Shown here: piece after piece, positions 1-5,708 of the stretch
Numbering within the stretch: position 1 is the first letter of the stretch
Layout: every line of letters begins with the position of its first letter
NCBI GenBank assembly: GCA_021786915.1
Contig: JAJYMP010000444.1
Location: forward strand, 1-9,537
Reading direction: 5' to 3'
Source of the DNA: Chloroflexota bacterium
GTDB lineage: Bacteria > Chloroflexota > Limnocylindria > Limnocylindrales > CSP1-4
DNA: 9,537 nt
Notes under the pieces: generated by a model
What the model was told of the DNA's origin: nothing
Databases searched by the model: none
The model's input: the letters and a program-made list of their open reading frames with translations, nothing else
Made by a program: the position numbers and the translations under genes

Positions 1-705
1 CAGGGCGGAGCGCGGCAGCGCGGCCACCGCGCCGATCGTCCGCAGCCCGAACCGCGCGAGGCGCGCCCGGATGTCGGGGTCCTTCGTCAGCAGCTTCGCG
101 GGGTACGGGGTGAGGAACCGCTCGTCGTCGCCCGGCGGGACCAGCAGCGGCGGCCCGCCCGGCTCCGCATACGCGGCGGCAACCCCGGCAGTGAACCCCG
201 TCCCGGCGATCCCCGCGTGGGGCGGGCCGGGCAGTACCGGCGCCAGCGCCTCGACCATGCGCGCCACCAGCCGCTCCTCGACGCCCCACAGGCGCACCAG
301 CCCGTCGGCGTGGACGATCAGCCGGCCGAACGCCGGGTCCGCGACGTCGCTCGGCCCGGCGATCCCCGGGCTGAACGCGGCCAGCCGCTCGCAGGCGGCC
401 TCGACCGCGGCCCGGTCCTCGTCAGGCGCCGGGTCCAGGAAGACCGCCTCGGGCGCCATGCGGTGCGCCGACCCCAGCGGGATCCCCCGCCGGACGCCGA
501 GCGCCCGGGCGAGCGGATCTGCGTCGAGAACCGTCCCGCCCGTCCAGGGCTGCCCGCCGAGGACGATCGGGCCGGTTGGCCACGAGCCGGAGGTGGCGCC
601 GACCGCCTTGCGGCGAGCCGGGGTCTCCGCTCGCTCGCGCGCCTCGTGGCGAGCCCTGGCGAGGCGGAGTGGGAGGTGCGGCCAGAACAGGTAGAGCAGG
701 CGCAT
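1..705 (-). CDS. imuB: ImuB-type Y-family DNA polymerase homologue, C-terminus cut by window edge
   Basis: The reading frame is open from ATG 705 to the left edge, giving 235 codons of what is normally a protein of about 500 residues. The N-terminus (MRLLYLFWPHLPLRLAR) matches the opening of ImuB-like Y-family polymerases. It is followed by the usual core with LDADPLARALGVRRGIPLG, RMAPEAVFL and LIVHADGLVRLWG. Where active Y-family enzymes have the catalytic Asp-Glu pair, this segment reads HADGLVRLWG, as expected for ImuB, which is known as a non-catalytic hub recruiting ImuA and DnaE2 to the beta clamp for mutagenic translesion synthesis. The clamp-binding and C-terminal regions are outside the window. 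No Shine-Dalgarno is visible before ATG 705. The start lies 284 nt inside the upstream imuA frame, so translation is probably coupled. Family assignment is confident; the start is moderately so. Confidence 0.85.
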   Translation of the reverse strand, partial: MRLLYLFWPHLPLRLARARHEARERAETPARRKAVGATSGSWPTGPIVLGGQPWTGGTVLDADPLARALGVRRGIPLGSAHRMAPEAVFLDPAPDEDRAAVEAACERLAAFSPGIAGPSDVADPAFGRLIVHADGLVRLWGVEERLVARMVEALAPVLPGPPHAGIAGTGFTAGVAAAYAEPGGPPLLVPPGDDERFLTPYPAKLLTKDPDIRARLARFGLRTIGAVAALPRSAL

Positions 706-1834
706 GGGTATCGATCGATGGGTGGGGGCCTTTCCGATCGGCGGGAGCGACGGGGCCGGGCGGAGCCGACGGCTGGTGCGCCGGCGGCTGGGCGAGCCGG
801 GCGAGGACCGGCGAACGACCCTCGGGCCTCGGGGATCCCGAGGGCGCCGGGGAGCCCGGTGGCGAGGCAGGCGCCTCGAGCCCTGCGAGCATTTCGGGGC
901 GGGCGAGGCACCCGTCCCGCGGCCCGCCCTCTGCGTACAGGATGGCCAGCTCGGCGTCCCGACCGGGCGGGCCGTACCGGTTGCGCACCACAGTGGCCCG
1001 GCACCGCTGCCCGACCACGTCCCGGCCCAGCCGGATCCAGCCCGAGCGGCGCAGTTCGAGCCGCAGCCCGCTCGCCTGGTCCACGGCAGCCGCCAGTCCG
1101 CGTCCCAGCCCGTCGGGCGCCAGCACCACGAGCAGCGTCCCCGCCCGCCGGGCCAGGCCCGCCAGCCGCCCCAGCCGGTCCCCCACCCGCGCTCCGGCCA
1201 CCGCCGGGCCCCGACCCTCGGGCAGGTCCAGCACCAGCAGGTCCACCGTCCGGGCGGCGAGCAGCGAGCCCGCCAGCGCCAGCGCCTCCTCGAGGTCCTG
1301 CGGCACAAGGACCACCAGCCACTCTGGGCGGATGCCGCGCGCCACCGCCTCCACGGGGTCGAACGCCCGGGCGAGGTCGAGCCAGGCCACGATGGACCCG
1401 GTGGCCTGGGCCTCCGCCGCCACCCGGAGGGCGAGCGTCGTCCGTCCCGAGCTGGCGCCCCCGCGGAGCACCACAGTGGCCGAGCGCGGCAGCCCGCCCG
1501 TCCCGAGCACGGCGTCCAGCGCGGCGAAGCCCGTGGAGACCACCCGGCCGTCCTCGTGTGCGGGGACGCCCGGTCGTGCGGGCGCGAACGGGTTGGCGGG
1601 CGCGACGGCGGGTGACGCAGGCGCGAAGGCGTCGACCGGGGCTCCTGACGCTTCGGCTTGCCGGCGGTCGGCCTCGGCTGCCCTGGCCTCGGCCTCGCCA
1701 TCGAGCGGGAACGGCGCCAGCGCGAGCGCGCCGTCGACCACCGGCGTGGTGTCTCCCCAGCGTCGTGGAGCGGCCGCGCCCCATCGTGCCTGGAGGCTGG
1801 CGAGGGCCTGGGAGACGTCGGATGCTCGGGTCAT
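422..1834 (-). CDS. imuA: ImuA-like RecA-fold protein of the SOS mutagenesis cassette
   Basis: The protein has 470 residues from ATG 1834. Residues 98-108 and onward (VVSTGFAALDAVLGTGGLP) open a RecA-type ATPase core. The Walker A is GGASSGRT, with Arg in place of the usual Lys, and a Walker B-like strand VDLLVLDLP lies about 70 residues later. ImuA proteins are RecA-like partners of ImuB and DnaE2 in error-prone repair. Its position directly before imuB and behind a LexA box supports this. Recognisable core ends near residue 310. The remaining 160 residues are Pro/Ala/Arg-rich, and the last 94 codons overlap imuB in another frame, so the tail may be a long disordered extension or the result of a sequencing frameshift. 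An in-frame ATG at 1849 lies inside the promoter -10 and is upstream of the predicted transcript start. ATG 1834 is therefore preferred and implies a nearly leaderless mRNA. Confidence 0.82.
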   Translation of the reverse strand: MTRASDVSQALASLQARWGAAAPRRWGDTTPVVDGALALAPFPLDGEAEARAAEADRRQAEASGAPVDAFAPASPAVAPANPFAPARPGVPAHEDGRVVSTGFAALDAVLGTGGLPRSATVVLRGGASSGRTTLALRVAAEAQATGSIVAWLDLARAFDPVEAVARGIRPEWLVVLVPQDLEEALALAGSLLAARTVDLLVLDLPEGRGPAVAGARVGDRLGRLAGLARRAGTLLVVLAPDGLGRGLAAAVDQASGLRLELRRSGWIRLGRDVVGQRCRATVVRNRYGPPGRDAELAILYAEGGPRDGCLARPEMLAGLEAPASPPGSPAPSGSPRPEGRSPVLARLAQPPAHQPSAPPGPVAPADRKGPHPSIDTHAPALPVLAAPPTPPRQGSPRGARASGDPGSPQGGRRHLRLVANRPDRPRRAALDGRDGSRRRSARPGARRPAGDPAGVGAPHGARGGLPGPGA

Positions 1835-1844
1835 CGGACGTCTA

Positions 1845-1872
1845 ATCATAGAACGCCTGTTCTATTCGTCAA
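1845..1872 (-). promoter_or_regulatory. Sigma-70-like promoter of the imuA-imuB operon
   Basis: On the minus strand TTGACG (1872-1867) is followed after 16 bp by TATGAT (1850-1845). Both hexamers match the consensus at 5 of 6 positions, which stands out in such GC-rich DNA. Transcription would begin about 7 nt after the -10, only a few bases before ATG 1834, so the mRNA would have almost no leader. This decides the start codon of imuA. The SOS box fills the spacer, so LexA would block polymerase directly. Confidence 0.75.
1849..1864 (-). promoter_or_regulatory. LexA (SOS) operator, Gram-positive type
   Basis: The sequence TAGAACAGGCGTTCTA contains GAAC-AGGC-GTTC, which fits the Bacillus/actinobacterial LexA consensus GAAC-RNRY-GTTC exactly. 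The half-sites are perfectly symmetrical over 6 bp each (TAGAAC/GTTCTA). It sits between the -35 and -10 of the imuA promoter, the expected place for a tight repressor site. Derepression after RecA-stimulated LexA cleavage would switch on imuA-imuB. Confidence 0.85.
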
Positions 1873-2055
1873 GAGCCCGCGGGCTTGTGCAGGCGGCCGA
1901 TTCCTGGTCGTTCGCCGGGATGCCGAACCGCTCACTAGCGGCATTCGCGGGCGAGCCGGCTGTGCCACCCCACCTCGTGAGTGCCTGCGAAGTGCGACCG
2001 TCCGAGCACCCATGCCGGGGCATGGCCGACGGGCCGCCGATCCGCGCCAGCAGCC
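1873..2055. other. Intergenic region between imuA promoter and EamA gene, with small palindromes
   Basis: I see no gene here. It holds three short inverted repeats: a 12-bp palindrome AGCCCGCGGGCT (1874-1885) touching the imuA -35; a 5-bp stem with a CACT loop (1928-1941); and CCATGCCGGGGCATGG (2010-2025), about 31 nt past the EamA stop. The last could be an operator or a weak terminator of the EamA gene. None has a T-tract, so function is uncertain. Confidence 0.4.
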
Positions 2056-2955
2056 CTATCCCGCCAACGCCAGCACGCCCAGACCGGCCGTCAGCGCGCC
2101 CAGCCCCACCCACTGGACGGGCCGGAGGCGCTCGCCCAGACGCAGGATCGCGAACAGCACGACGAGCACCGGGCCGAACGAGCTCACCAAGGTGACGATC
2201 CAGACCGGCGCCTCGGCGAGGCCGATGGCGAACGAGGTGAACGCCGCCGTGTCGCACACCCCCGCGAGCGCCAGGAGCGCGACGATCTGGCGGGTGGCCG
2301 GGCGGTTCGGCTCGAGCACGGCGCTGAAGCGCTCGGAACCCGTGGCCCGCGCGATCGCCAGCAGGGTGACGCCGGCCGCCAGGTTGCCGAAGCGCGAGCC
2401 GAGCAGGATCGGCAGCCAGCCGTGGTCCCGGATCGGCCCCGCGAGGAGCACGCCCAGCAGTCCGAACAGCACCACGGTCAGCAGCGCCATCGCCACGCCG
2501 GGGCCCACCATCCGCGCGCTGCGGAGCGTCCCCTCCTGGAGCACCACGGCCGTCAGCATGACGCCGAGCACGGCGAGCGCGGTGCCGACCACCTGGAGCC
2601 CGCTCAGCGACTCGCCGCGGACGACCACCGCCAGCAGGACCGACAGCCCCCCGTACGAGACGGTGACGGGGCTGACGACGCTGATCGGGCCCAGCCGCAG
2701 CGCGGTCATGTACGTGATGTACCCCGACGCGGCGAAGACCCCCAGCGGGAAGCCCAGCAGCACGCCCGGGACCCAGTCCGGGCCCAGCAGGTCGGGCCGG
2801 AGCAGCGTGAAGACGACGAACGAGGCGACACCCACGCTCAGCGTGCCGATCTGGACGCGCAGGCTGCCGACCTGACGCACCGCGAGCGCACCCGCGATGT
2901 CCACGACGCCCCATGCGACGGCGGCGAACAGACCGTAGGACAGGCCGATGAGCAT
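2056..2955 (-). CDS. EamA (DMT superfamily) membrane transporter
   Basis: The 299-residue protein is almost entirely hydrophobic, with ten predicted transmembrane helices (approximately residues 3-23, 33-53, 62-84, 90-111, 118-140, 150-175, 183-205, 215-240, 247-268 and 278-298). It shows the internal duplication typical of EamA proteins: each half ends with a Gly-Glu motif and a Gly-rich helix, RGESLSGLQVVGTALAVLG and LGERLRPVQWVGLGALTAG. Length is normal for the family. DMT proteins move small metabolites, amino acids or nucleotide sugars across the inner membrane; the substrate cannot be read from sequence. ATG 2955 starts directly with the first helix, but the Shine-Dalgarno before it is weak (GACTCC). 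It is a single-gene unit flanked by imuA on one side and a divergent tRNA gene on the other. Confidence 0.88.
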   Translation of the reverse strand: MLIGLSYGLFAAVAWGVVDIAGALAVRQVGSLRVQIGTLSVGVASFVVFTLLRPDLLGPDWVPGVLLGFPLGVFAASGYITYMTALRLGPISVVSPVTVSYGGLSVLLAVVVRGESLSGLQVVGTALAVLGVMLTAVVLQEGTLRSARMVGPGVAMALLTVVLFGLLGVLLAGPIRDHGWLPILLGSRFGNLAAGVTLLAIARATGSERFSAVLEPNRPATRQIVALLALAGVCDTAAFTSFAIGLAEAPVWIVTLVSSFGPVLVVLFAILRLGERLRPVQWVGLGALTAGLGVLALAG

Positions 2956-3052
2956 CGGCGGAGTCTACCGGGGGGCCTGCGGCGGACGGCCCGCTGTCGC
3001 GTGGTACACTTCCCGGCCGGTCGCCCCGACGCGCTCGGCGGCGTCGGCCCGT

Positions 3053-3128
3053 GGGGATGTAGCTCAGCTGGGAGAGCACCGCGTTCGCATCGCGGGGGTC
3101 AGGGGTTCGAGTCCCCTCATCTCCACCA
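3053..3128 (+). tRNA. tRNA-Ala (anticodon CGC), CCA end encoded
   Basis: A full cloverleaf can be drawn. The acceptor arm is GGGGATG/CATCTCC, the D arm GCTC/GAGC, and the anticodon stem CCGCG/CGCGG, with loop TTCGCAT giving anticodon CGC at 3086-3088. The variable loop has 5 nt, and the T arm is AGGGG-TTCGAGT-CCCCT. The discriminator is A3125 and CCA (3126-3128) is encoded. The acceptor contains the G3:U70 wobble pair that is the main identity element for alanyl-tRNA synthetase. The anticodon reads GCG, a very common codon in DNA this GC-rich. Confidence 0.97.
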
Positions 3129-3249
3129 CCCCACCTCCGTTCACCAGCGCGCCGCCCGTCGCACACGGGAGGGCCATCGGCGCGACCTGGCCGAAGGATC
3201 TGAACAGCGCCCCGCGAGAAGATTGCGCGGAGTGCCTCGGCGGCCGACT

Positions 3250-3266
3250 GGTTCGAAAGGTTCGAA
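3250..3266. repeat. Short tandem repeat GGTTCGAAA/GGTTCGAA
   Basis: Two copies of GGTTCGAA lie head to tail with a 9-bp period in the gap between the tRNA and the 67-residue gene. TTCGAA is itself palindromic, and GGTTCGA also occurs in the T arm of the upstream tRNA. It could be a protein-binding pair or a scar of recombination at the tRNA, but there is no integrase or longer duplicated tRNA end. Otherwise I see nothing definite in 3129-3341. Confidence 0.3.
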
Positions 3267-3341
3267 GAACGCCCGGACACGAGCGGGTGACGGGTCAGGC
3301 GAGACGATCTCTGGAGCCCGCCGGCTTGATGCGGATCGCGC

Positions 3342-3545
3342 TCACTTGTTGAGGATCTTGTCCGCCTTGCGGTCGATCTTGCGCTCCTCGGACTGCGTGA
3401 TGGTGCCCTTCTCCTCCTGCTGGGCCGCGCGCGCCTTGGCGTTGCGGGCGTGCGCCTTGTCGGGCATCGGGTACTTGCGCTCCTCGGGCAGGCCGAACGC
3501 CTTCTCCGGGAGCTTGTCGCGCTGCTTCTCGCTGAGCTTGGCCAT
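3342..3545 (-). CDS. Small highly charged protein with LPEERKYPMPDKAHARNAKAR motif
   Basis: This 67-residue protein is rich in Lys, Arg and Glu. Its central stretch GLPEERKYPMPDKAHARNAK resembles a segment ([YF]P[IM]xDxxHARNAxAR) seen in many small uncharacterised bacterial and phage-associated proteins. The rest is predicted to be helical, ending in EERKIDRKADKILNK. It has no signal peptide or membrane segment. An almost perfect Shine-Dalgarno (AAGGAGGT) lies 5 nt before ATG 3545, which fixes the start and shows it is truly translated. It stands alone in an intergenic zone after the tRNA gene. Function is unknown; similar small basic proteins are often linked to stress or nucleic-acid binding, which is only a guess here. 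Confidence 0.8.
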   Translation of the reverse strand: MAKLSEKQRDKLPEKAFGLPEERKYPMPDKAHARNAKARAAQQEEKGTITQSEERKIDRKADKILNK

Positions 3546-3550
3546 CGGGC

Positions 3551-3558
3551 ACCTCCTT
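3551..3558 (-). promoter_or_regulatory. Strong Shine-Dalgarno of the 67-residue gene
   Basis: AAGGAGGT lies 5 nt from the ATG and matches the anti-Shine-Dalgarno over 8 bases. It is the strongest ribosome site in the window and supports this short ORF as a real gene. Confidence 0.8.
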
Positions 3559-3567
3559 GCTGAAAGG

Positions 3568-3603
3568 GCGACGCCGCCCGCTGGGGATGGCGGACGGCGT
3601 CGC
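3568..3603 (-). promoter_or_regulatory. Long 5'-leader hairpin upstream of the 67-residue gene
   Basis: Arms GCGACGCCGCCCGC (3568-3581) and GCGGACGGCGTCGC (3590-3603) pair over 14 positions with one mismatch around an 8-nt loop. It would lie 10 nt upstream of the Shine-Dalgarno in the mRNA. There is no T-tract, so a simple terminator is unlikely. A stability or translation-control element is possible, as is a transcription-factor palindrome. Confidence 0.5.
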
Positions 3604-3687
3604 GGAGGCGAGGGGGTACGCAGGTGACAGCCGGGGCCCGCGCTTCGAGACTGACCGATCGGGGTGTCGCCGCGGTTGTGCGGGATG

Positions 3688-3702
3688 TTGACTACCCGTC
3701 AA
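3688..3702. repeat. Inverted repeat TTGAC-N5-GTCAA
   Basis: A perfect 5+5 inverted repeat with 5-bp spacing lies about 140 bp upstream of ATG 3545, in a gene-free stretch (3604-3816). Each half-site resembles a -35 hexamer, but no convincing -10 follows at 16-18 bp on either strand. It may be an operator for the 67-residue gene. Confidence 0.25.
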
Positions 3703-3816
3703 ACGCTCGAGCTTCCCTCACTCCGGGGCGGATCTTCCGGCGGCGTTCGTATCCAGCACATGAGCGGGACTGGCCCGGCCGTTGCAGGCGCATGGCGAGA
3801 GCGGCCGAGCGGCGTC

Positions 3817-3856
3817 GTGGCCTGGAGGGGCCGGGGCCACGGGCGCGATCGGCGCC
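3817..3856 (-). terminator. Two tandem GC-rich stems after the AI-2E remnant
   Basis: Directly past the stop codon at 3860 the minus-strand transcript can form GGCGC/GCGCC (3842-3856, 5-nt loop) and then GTGGCC/GGCCAC (3817-3840, 12-nt loop). No U-tract follows, so this would be a weak or factor-assisted terminator. Confidence 0.3.
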
Positions 3857-3859
3857 AGG

Positions 3860-4561
3860 CTAGTGCCGAGGGCCTCCCGTCGCGGGGCTCGTCCCGCGTG
3901 CAGCTTCGTGCGAGGGTCGAGCCTCCTCCGGTTCCACAGCCTCAATCGCCGGCGTCACCGGCTGGTCGCGGGCCTGGAGCCGCTCGAGGACCACCTCCAG
4001 CGACGCCGCCACGGGCACTGCGATGAACGCGCCCACCAGCCCATCGATCGCGCCGCCCGCCAGCAGGCTCGCGATCACGAGGAACGGAGAGATACCCACT
4101 GCGTTGCCCACGACCAGCGGCGCGAGGACGTTGCCCTCGATCGCGTGGATCACGAGGTACGCCACGAACACGAACGGGAGGGCGTCGGACTTGAGCGTCG
4201 CCGCCACGAGCAGCGCAGGGGCGGCGCCGAGGGCGGGGCCCACCAGCGGGATGGCCTCGGCGAGGCCAGCGAGGAGCCCGAGCAGGACCGGTGACGGCAG
4301 GCCGAGCACGCCGCAGACCACGCCCACCATCACCCCCATCGCGCCCATGAGGACGAGCTGGCCGCGGACCCAGCTGCCGAGCCGGGTCTCCACGCCGTTC
4401 CAGGCCTCGCGCACGCCGGCCCGTCGACCCGCCGGCAGGTAGCTGAGCGCGAACCGCTGGAGGCGCGCGCGCTCAGTCATCCAGAAGAACACCAGGGCGA
4501 GCACAGTGGCGAACGAGACGAACGCGTCGGCCACCGACAGGCCAGCCGCCAGGATCTCCAG
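3860..4561 (-). pseudogene. AI-2E family transporter, N-terminal part missing
   Basis: The frame from about 4561 encodes the C-terminal two thirds of an AI-2E (PF01594-type) permease. In order, it has a helix ending FFWMTERARLQRF, the amphipathic RAGVREAWNGVETRLGSWVR segment, hydrophobic helices with GLAEAIPLVGPALGAAPALL, and IEGNVLAPLVVGNAVGISPF followed by a final helix pair. A charged 40-residue tail ends at TAG 3860. Family members are about 340-400 residues; this piece has about 233, and the first two to three helices are absent. The first usable start is GTG 4534, with no Shine-Dalgarno. Just upstream the frame is lost, and a different frame carries what may be the original first helix. 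A deletion plus frameshift is the simplest reading. A short functional protein starting at 4534 cannot be excluded. Confidence 0.75.
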
Positions 4562-4682
4562 TCGCCGGCACCCCGTGGTTGCTCGACAGCGCGTTCTGGG
4601 CCGCGTCGACGAGGCCGACGATCGCCGTGCCCAGGGCGAGCGGCGTCCTGACGGCCCTCCTCGTCACCGTGATCCTGGGCAC
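4562..4682 (-). pseudogene. Possible first-helix remnant of the AI-2E gene in another frame
   Basis: From GTG 4682 the frame reads VPRITVTRRAVRTPLALGTA followed by IVGLVDAAQNALSS: a basic segment leading into one hydrophobic stretch, which is how many AI-2E permeases begin. It then runs into unrelated residues where the main AI-2E fragment starts in a frame shifted by one base. I infer an internal deletion of roughly 100 codons that joined the two pieces out of frame. The match is short and the identification is weak. Confidence 0.3.
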
Positions 4683-4831
4683 GGCTGACCCACCGCGAGC
4701 GCGGCGTTCGGGCCGATGACCCGGGCCATCGCGTCGCCGCCGGCCGCCACGAACACCAGGGCGAAGGTTCCGCACACCTCCGCCGCCAGGCGGCGGCCCA
4801 GGATTGGGCCGGGCGGGCGGGCGTCGGTCAC
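4664..4831 (-). pseudogene. Aquaporin/MIP channel, N-terminal stump
   Basis: GTG 4831 opens a 55-codon frame containing LGRRLAAEVCGTFALVFVAA followed by GGDAMARV, the typical first helix of MIP channels (AExxGTFxLVF). It stops at TGA 4664, before the first NPA loop, where a full MIP of about 230 residues would continue. The GTG overlaps the TGA of the upstream Cys-rich gene as GTGA, suggesting the two were once a translationally coupled pair. The 3' part appears replaced by the AI-2E remnants. A channel cannot form from this stump, so it is called a pseudogene. Confidence 0.6.
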
Positions 4832-5145
4832 GCGGCCGGGCCACACTGCCCGTTGGGGCCTGGAAGCCCAGACGCGCTCTGCTCGCTCAGTCGCCCCAGG
4901 CACCAGGCGCAACCAGGCCGCGGCCGATGATGGCCTGTGCGGCAGGTGGCCACCATCACCGGTTCGATCACCATCGGGCCGCAGGTGACCAGAGCCGCGA
5001 ATGAGCCCCATGCCAGGGCGCAGGGCCAGCACACGGCCGCTCCGTCGCCGGTGACCACGTGCTGGGTGGAGCGGCAGCGGACGCAGGATGGCTGGATCGT
5101 GGGTCGGCGACTTGGCTCGTCATCGTGACGCTGCACACCGAACAT
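4828..5145 (-). CDS. Small Cys-rich protein, putative zinc ribbon
   Basis: This is a 105-residue frame with two Cys clusters. The first, CVRC (21-24) and CWPC (39-42) separated by 14 residues, is a standard zinc-ribbon layout. The second is C68, H72, H73, C79 and C82 (CRTGHH then CAWC). A hydrophobic stretch lies between them (AWGSFAALVTCGPMVIEPVM, 45-64). Codon third positions are strongly G/C, as in real genes of this window. ATG 5145 is preceded by GGAAGA 7 nt upstream; ATG 5169 is an alternative with a poorer site. Its TGA overlaps the GTG of the MIP remnant. I do not recognise a named family. Zinc or another metal is the likely ligand, and a regulatory or redox role would be a guess. Confidence 0.5.
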   Translation of the reverse strand: MFGVQRHDDEPSRRPTIQPSCVRCRSTQHVVTGDGAAVCWPCALAWGSFAALVTCGPMVIEPVMVATCRTGHHRPRPGCAWCLGRLSEQSASGLPGPNGQCGPAA

Positions 5146-5168
5146 GCTCAGATCTTCCGAGGGCCGCA

Positions 5169-5415
5169 TCGCGCTCGATGTCCCGGCTCGGGTCGTCGCT
5201 TCGCATTGGCATTGCAAGCGCTGGCGGGTCGCGCCGGCGGCCGGCCGTGTCGGCGAGGGCCGGCCGCGGTGACCCACGTCCTGCGACTGCCGCACGCCTG
5301 CAACACGCGTCGGGCGGCCCGCGCGCGTCCCACTCGTGCCCCCGGCATGGAGGAGAAGGCCGCAGCCAGGCGAGGCAGGCGCAGACACGCGTCCCCGCCG
5401 GGCCGGGCCTCGCGG
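5169..5415. other. Gene-free gap with a strong hairpin
   Basis: No frame here looks coding: upward extensions of the Cys-rich frame are low-complexity Arg/Ala/Gly text. The only structure that stands out is the 10-bp inverted repeat at 5237-5267, listed separately. Confidence 0.45.
5237..5267 (-). terminator. Perfect 10-bp GC stem, possible terminator or leader structure
   Basis: GCGGCCGGCC (5237-5246) and GGCCGGCCGC (5258-5267) are exact reverse complements around an 11-nt loop. On the minus strand it lies about 150 nt after the 61-residue gene and about 90 nt before the Cys-rich gene. It is very stable but has no U-tract, so it may also act as a leader hairpin or a processing stop. Confidence 0.35.
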
Positions 5416-5601
5416 CTACCGTCCCTTCGAGCGCTTGGACCCCTTGGCGGCCTTGGTTTCGCCCGCCTCCGCCCGATCCTTGTTGACCGTCCGGGCCGCG
5501 ATCTCCTCCGCCCGATCCTCGGAGCGCCCCTGCTCGCGCTCGCTCTCCTTGATGTGCTCGTACTGCCGCTCTCGCTTGGGCGACCAGGCCTTGGGTGGCA
5601 T
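5416..5601 (-). CDS. Small Lys/Glu-rich protein, 'plasmid stabilization'-like family
   Basis: This 61-residue protein opens MPPKAWSPKRERQYEHIKES and contains SEDRAEEIAARTVNKDRA, followed by a Lys/Ser/Arg tail. The pattern (W-S-x-K-x-x-R-Q-Y-E-H-I-K, then AEEIAARTVNK) is that of a widespread short-protein family often auto-annotated as plasmid stabilization protein, though the function has not been established. It is probably helical, soluble and cytoplasmic; the basic tail suggests nucleic-acid contact. The Shine-Dalgarno GGAGGA lies 6 nt before ATG 5601, supporting the start. It is transcribed divergently from the topoisomerase IB remnant across about 105 bp. Confidence 0.82.
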   Translation of the reverse strand: MPPKAWSPKRERQYEHIKESEREQGRSEDRAEEIAARTVNKDRAEAGETKAAKGSKRSKGR

Positions 5602-5708
5602 GCGCGATCCTCCGTGCGTCGGGCCATGCTCGCGCGGCCCGGCATCCGCCGGCGCTGCCGCGCAAGCGGCGGGCGTCGCGATTTCGTTTCGGCCGCCGCA
5701 CGACCGTG

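Noticed and set aside
217..1845. Long plus-strand frame of 542 codons opposite imuA/imuB
   Set aside because: It is Arg/Pro/Gly-rich with no family resemblance and lies antisense to two recognisable genes; such frames are expected when stops are rare in GC-rich DNA.
3005..3010. TACACT as -10 of the tRNA-Ala promoter
   Set aside because: Only 4 of 6 consensus bases and no -35 at 16-18 bp; plausible but not supported enough to list.
1862..3280. Minus-strand frame of 472 codons across the EamA and tRNA genes
   Set aside because: It is in a different frame from the clear EamA protein, is Arg/Ala-rich, and crosses the tRNA antisense; a shadow.
1981..3627. Plus-strand frame of 548 codons, Gln/Arg/His/Asp-rich
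   Set aside because: Its composition is that of an antisense frame of a hydrophobic GC-rich gene, and it runs through the tRNA.
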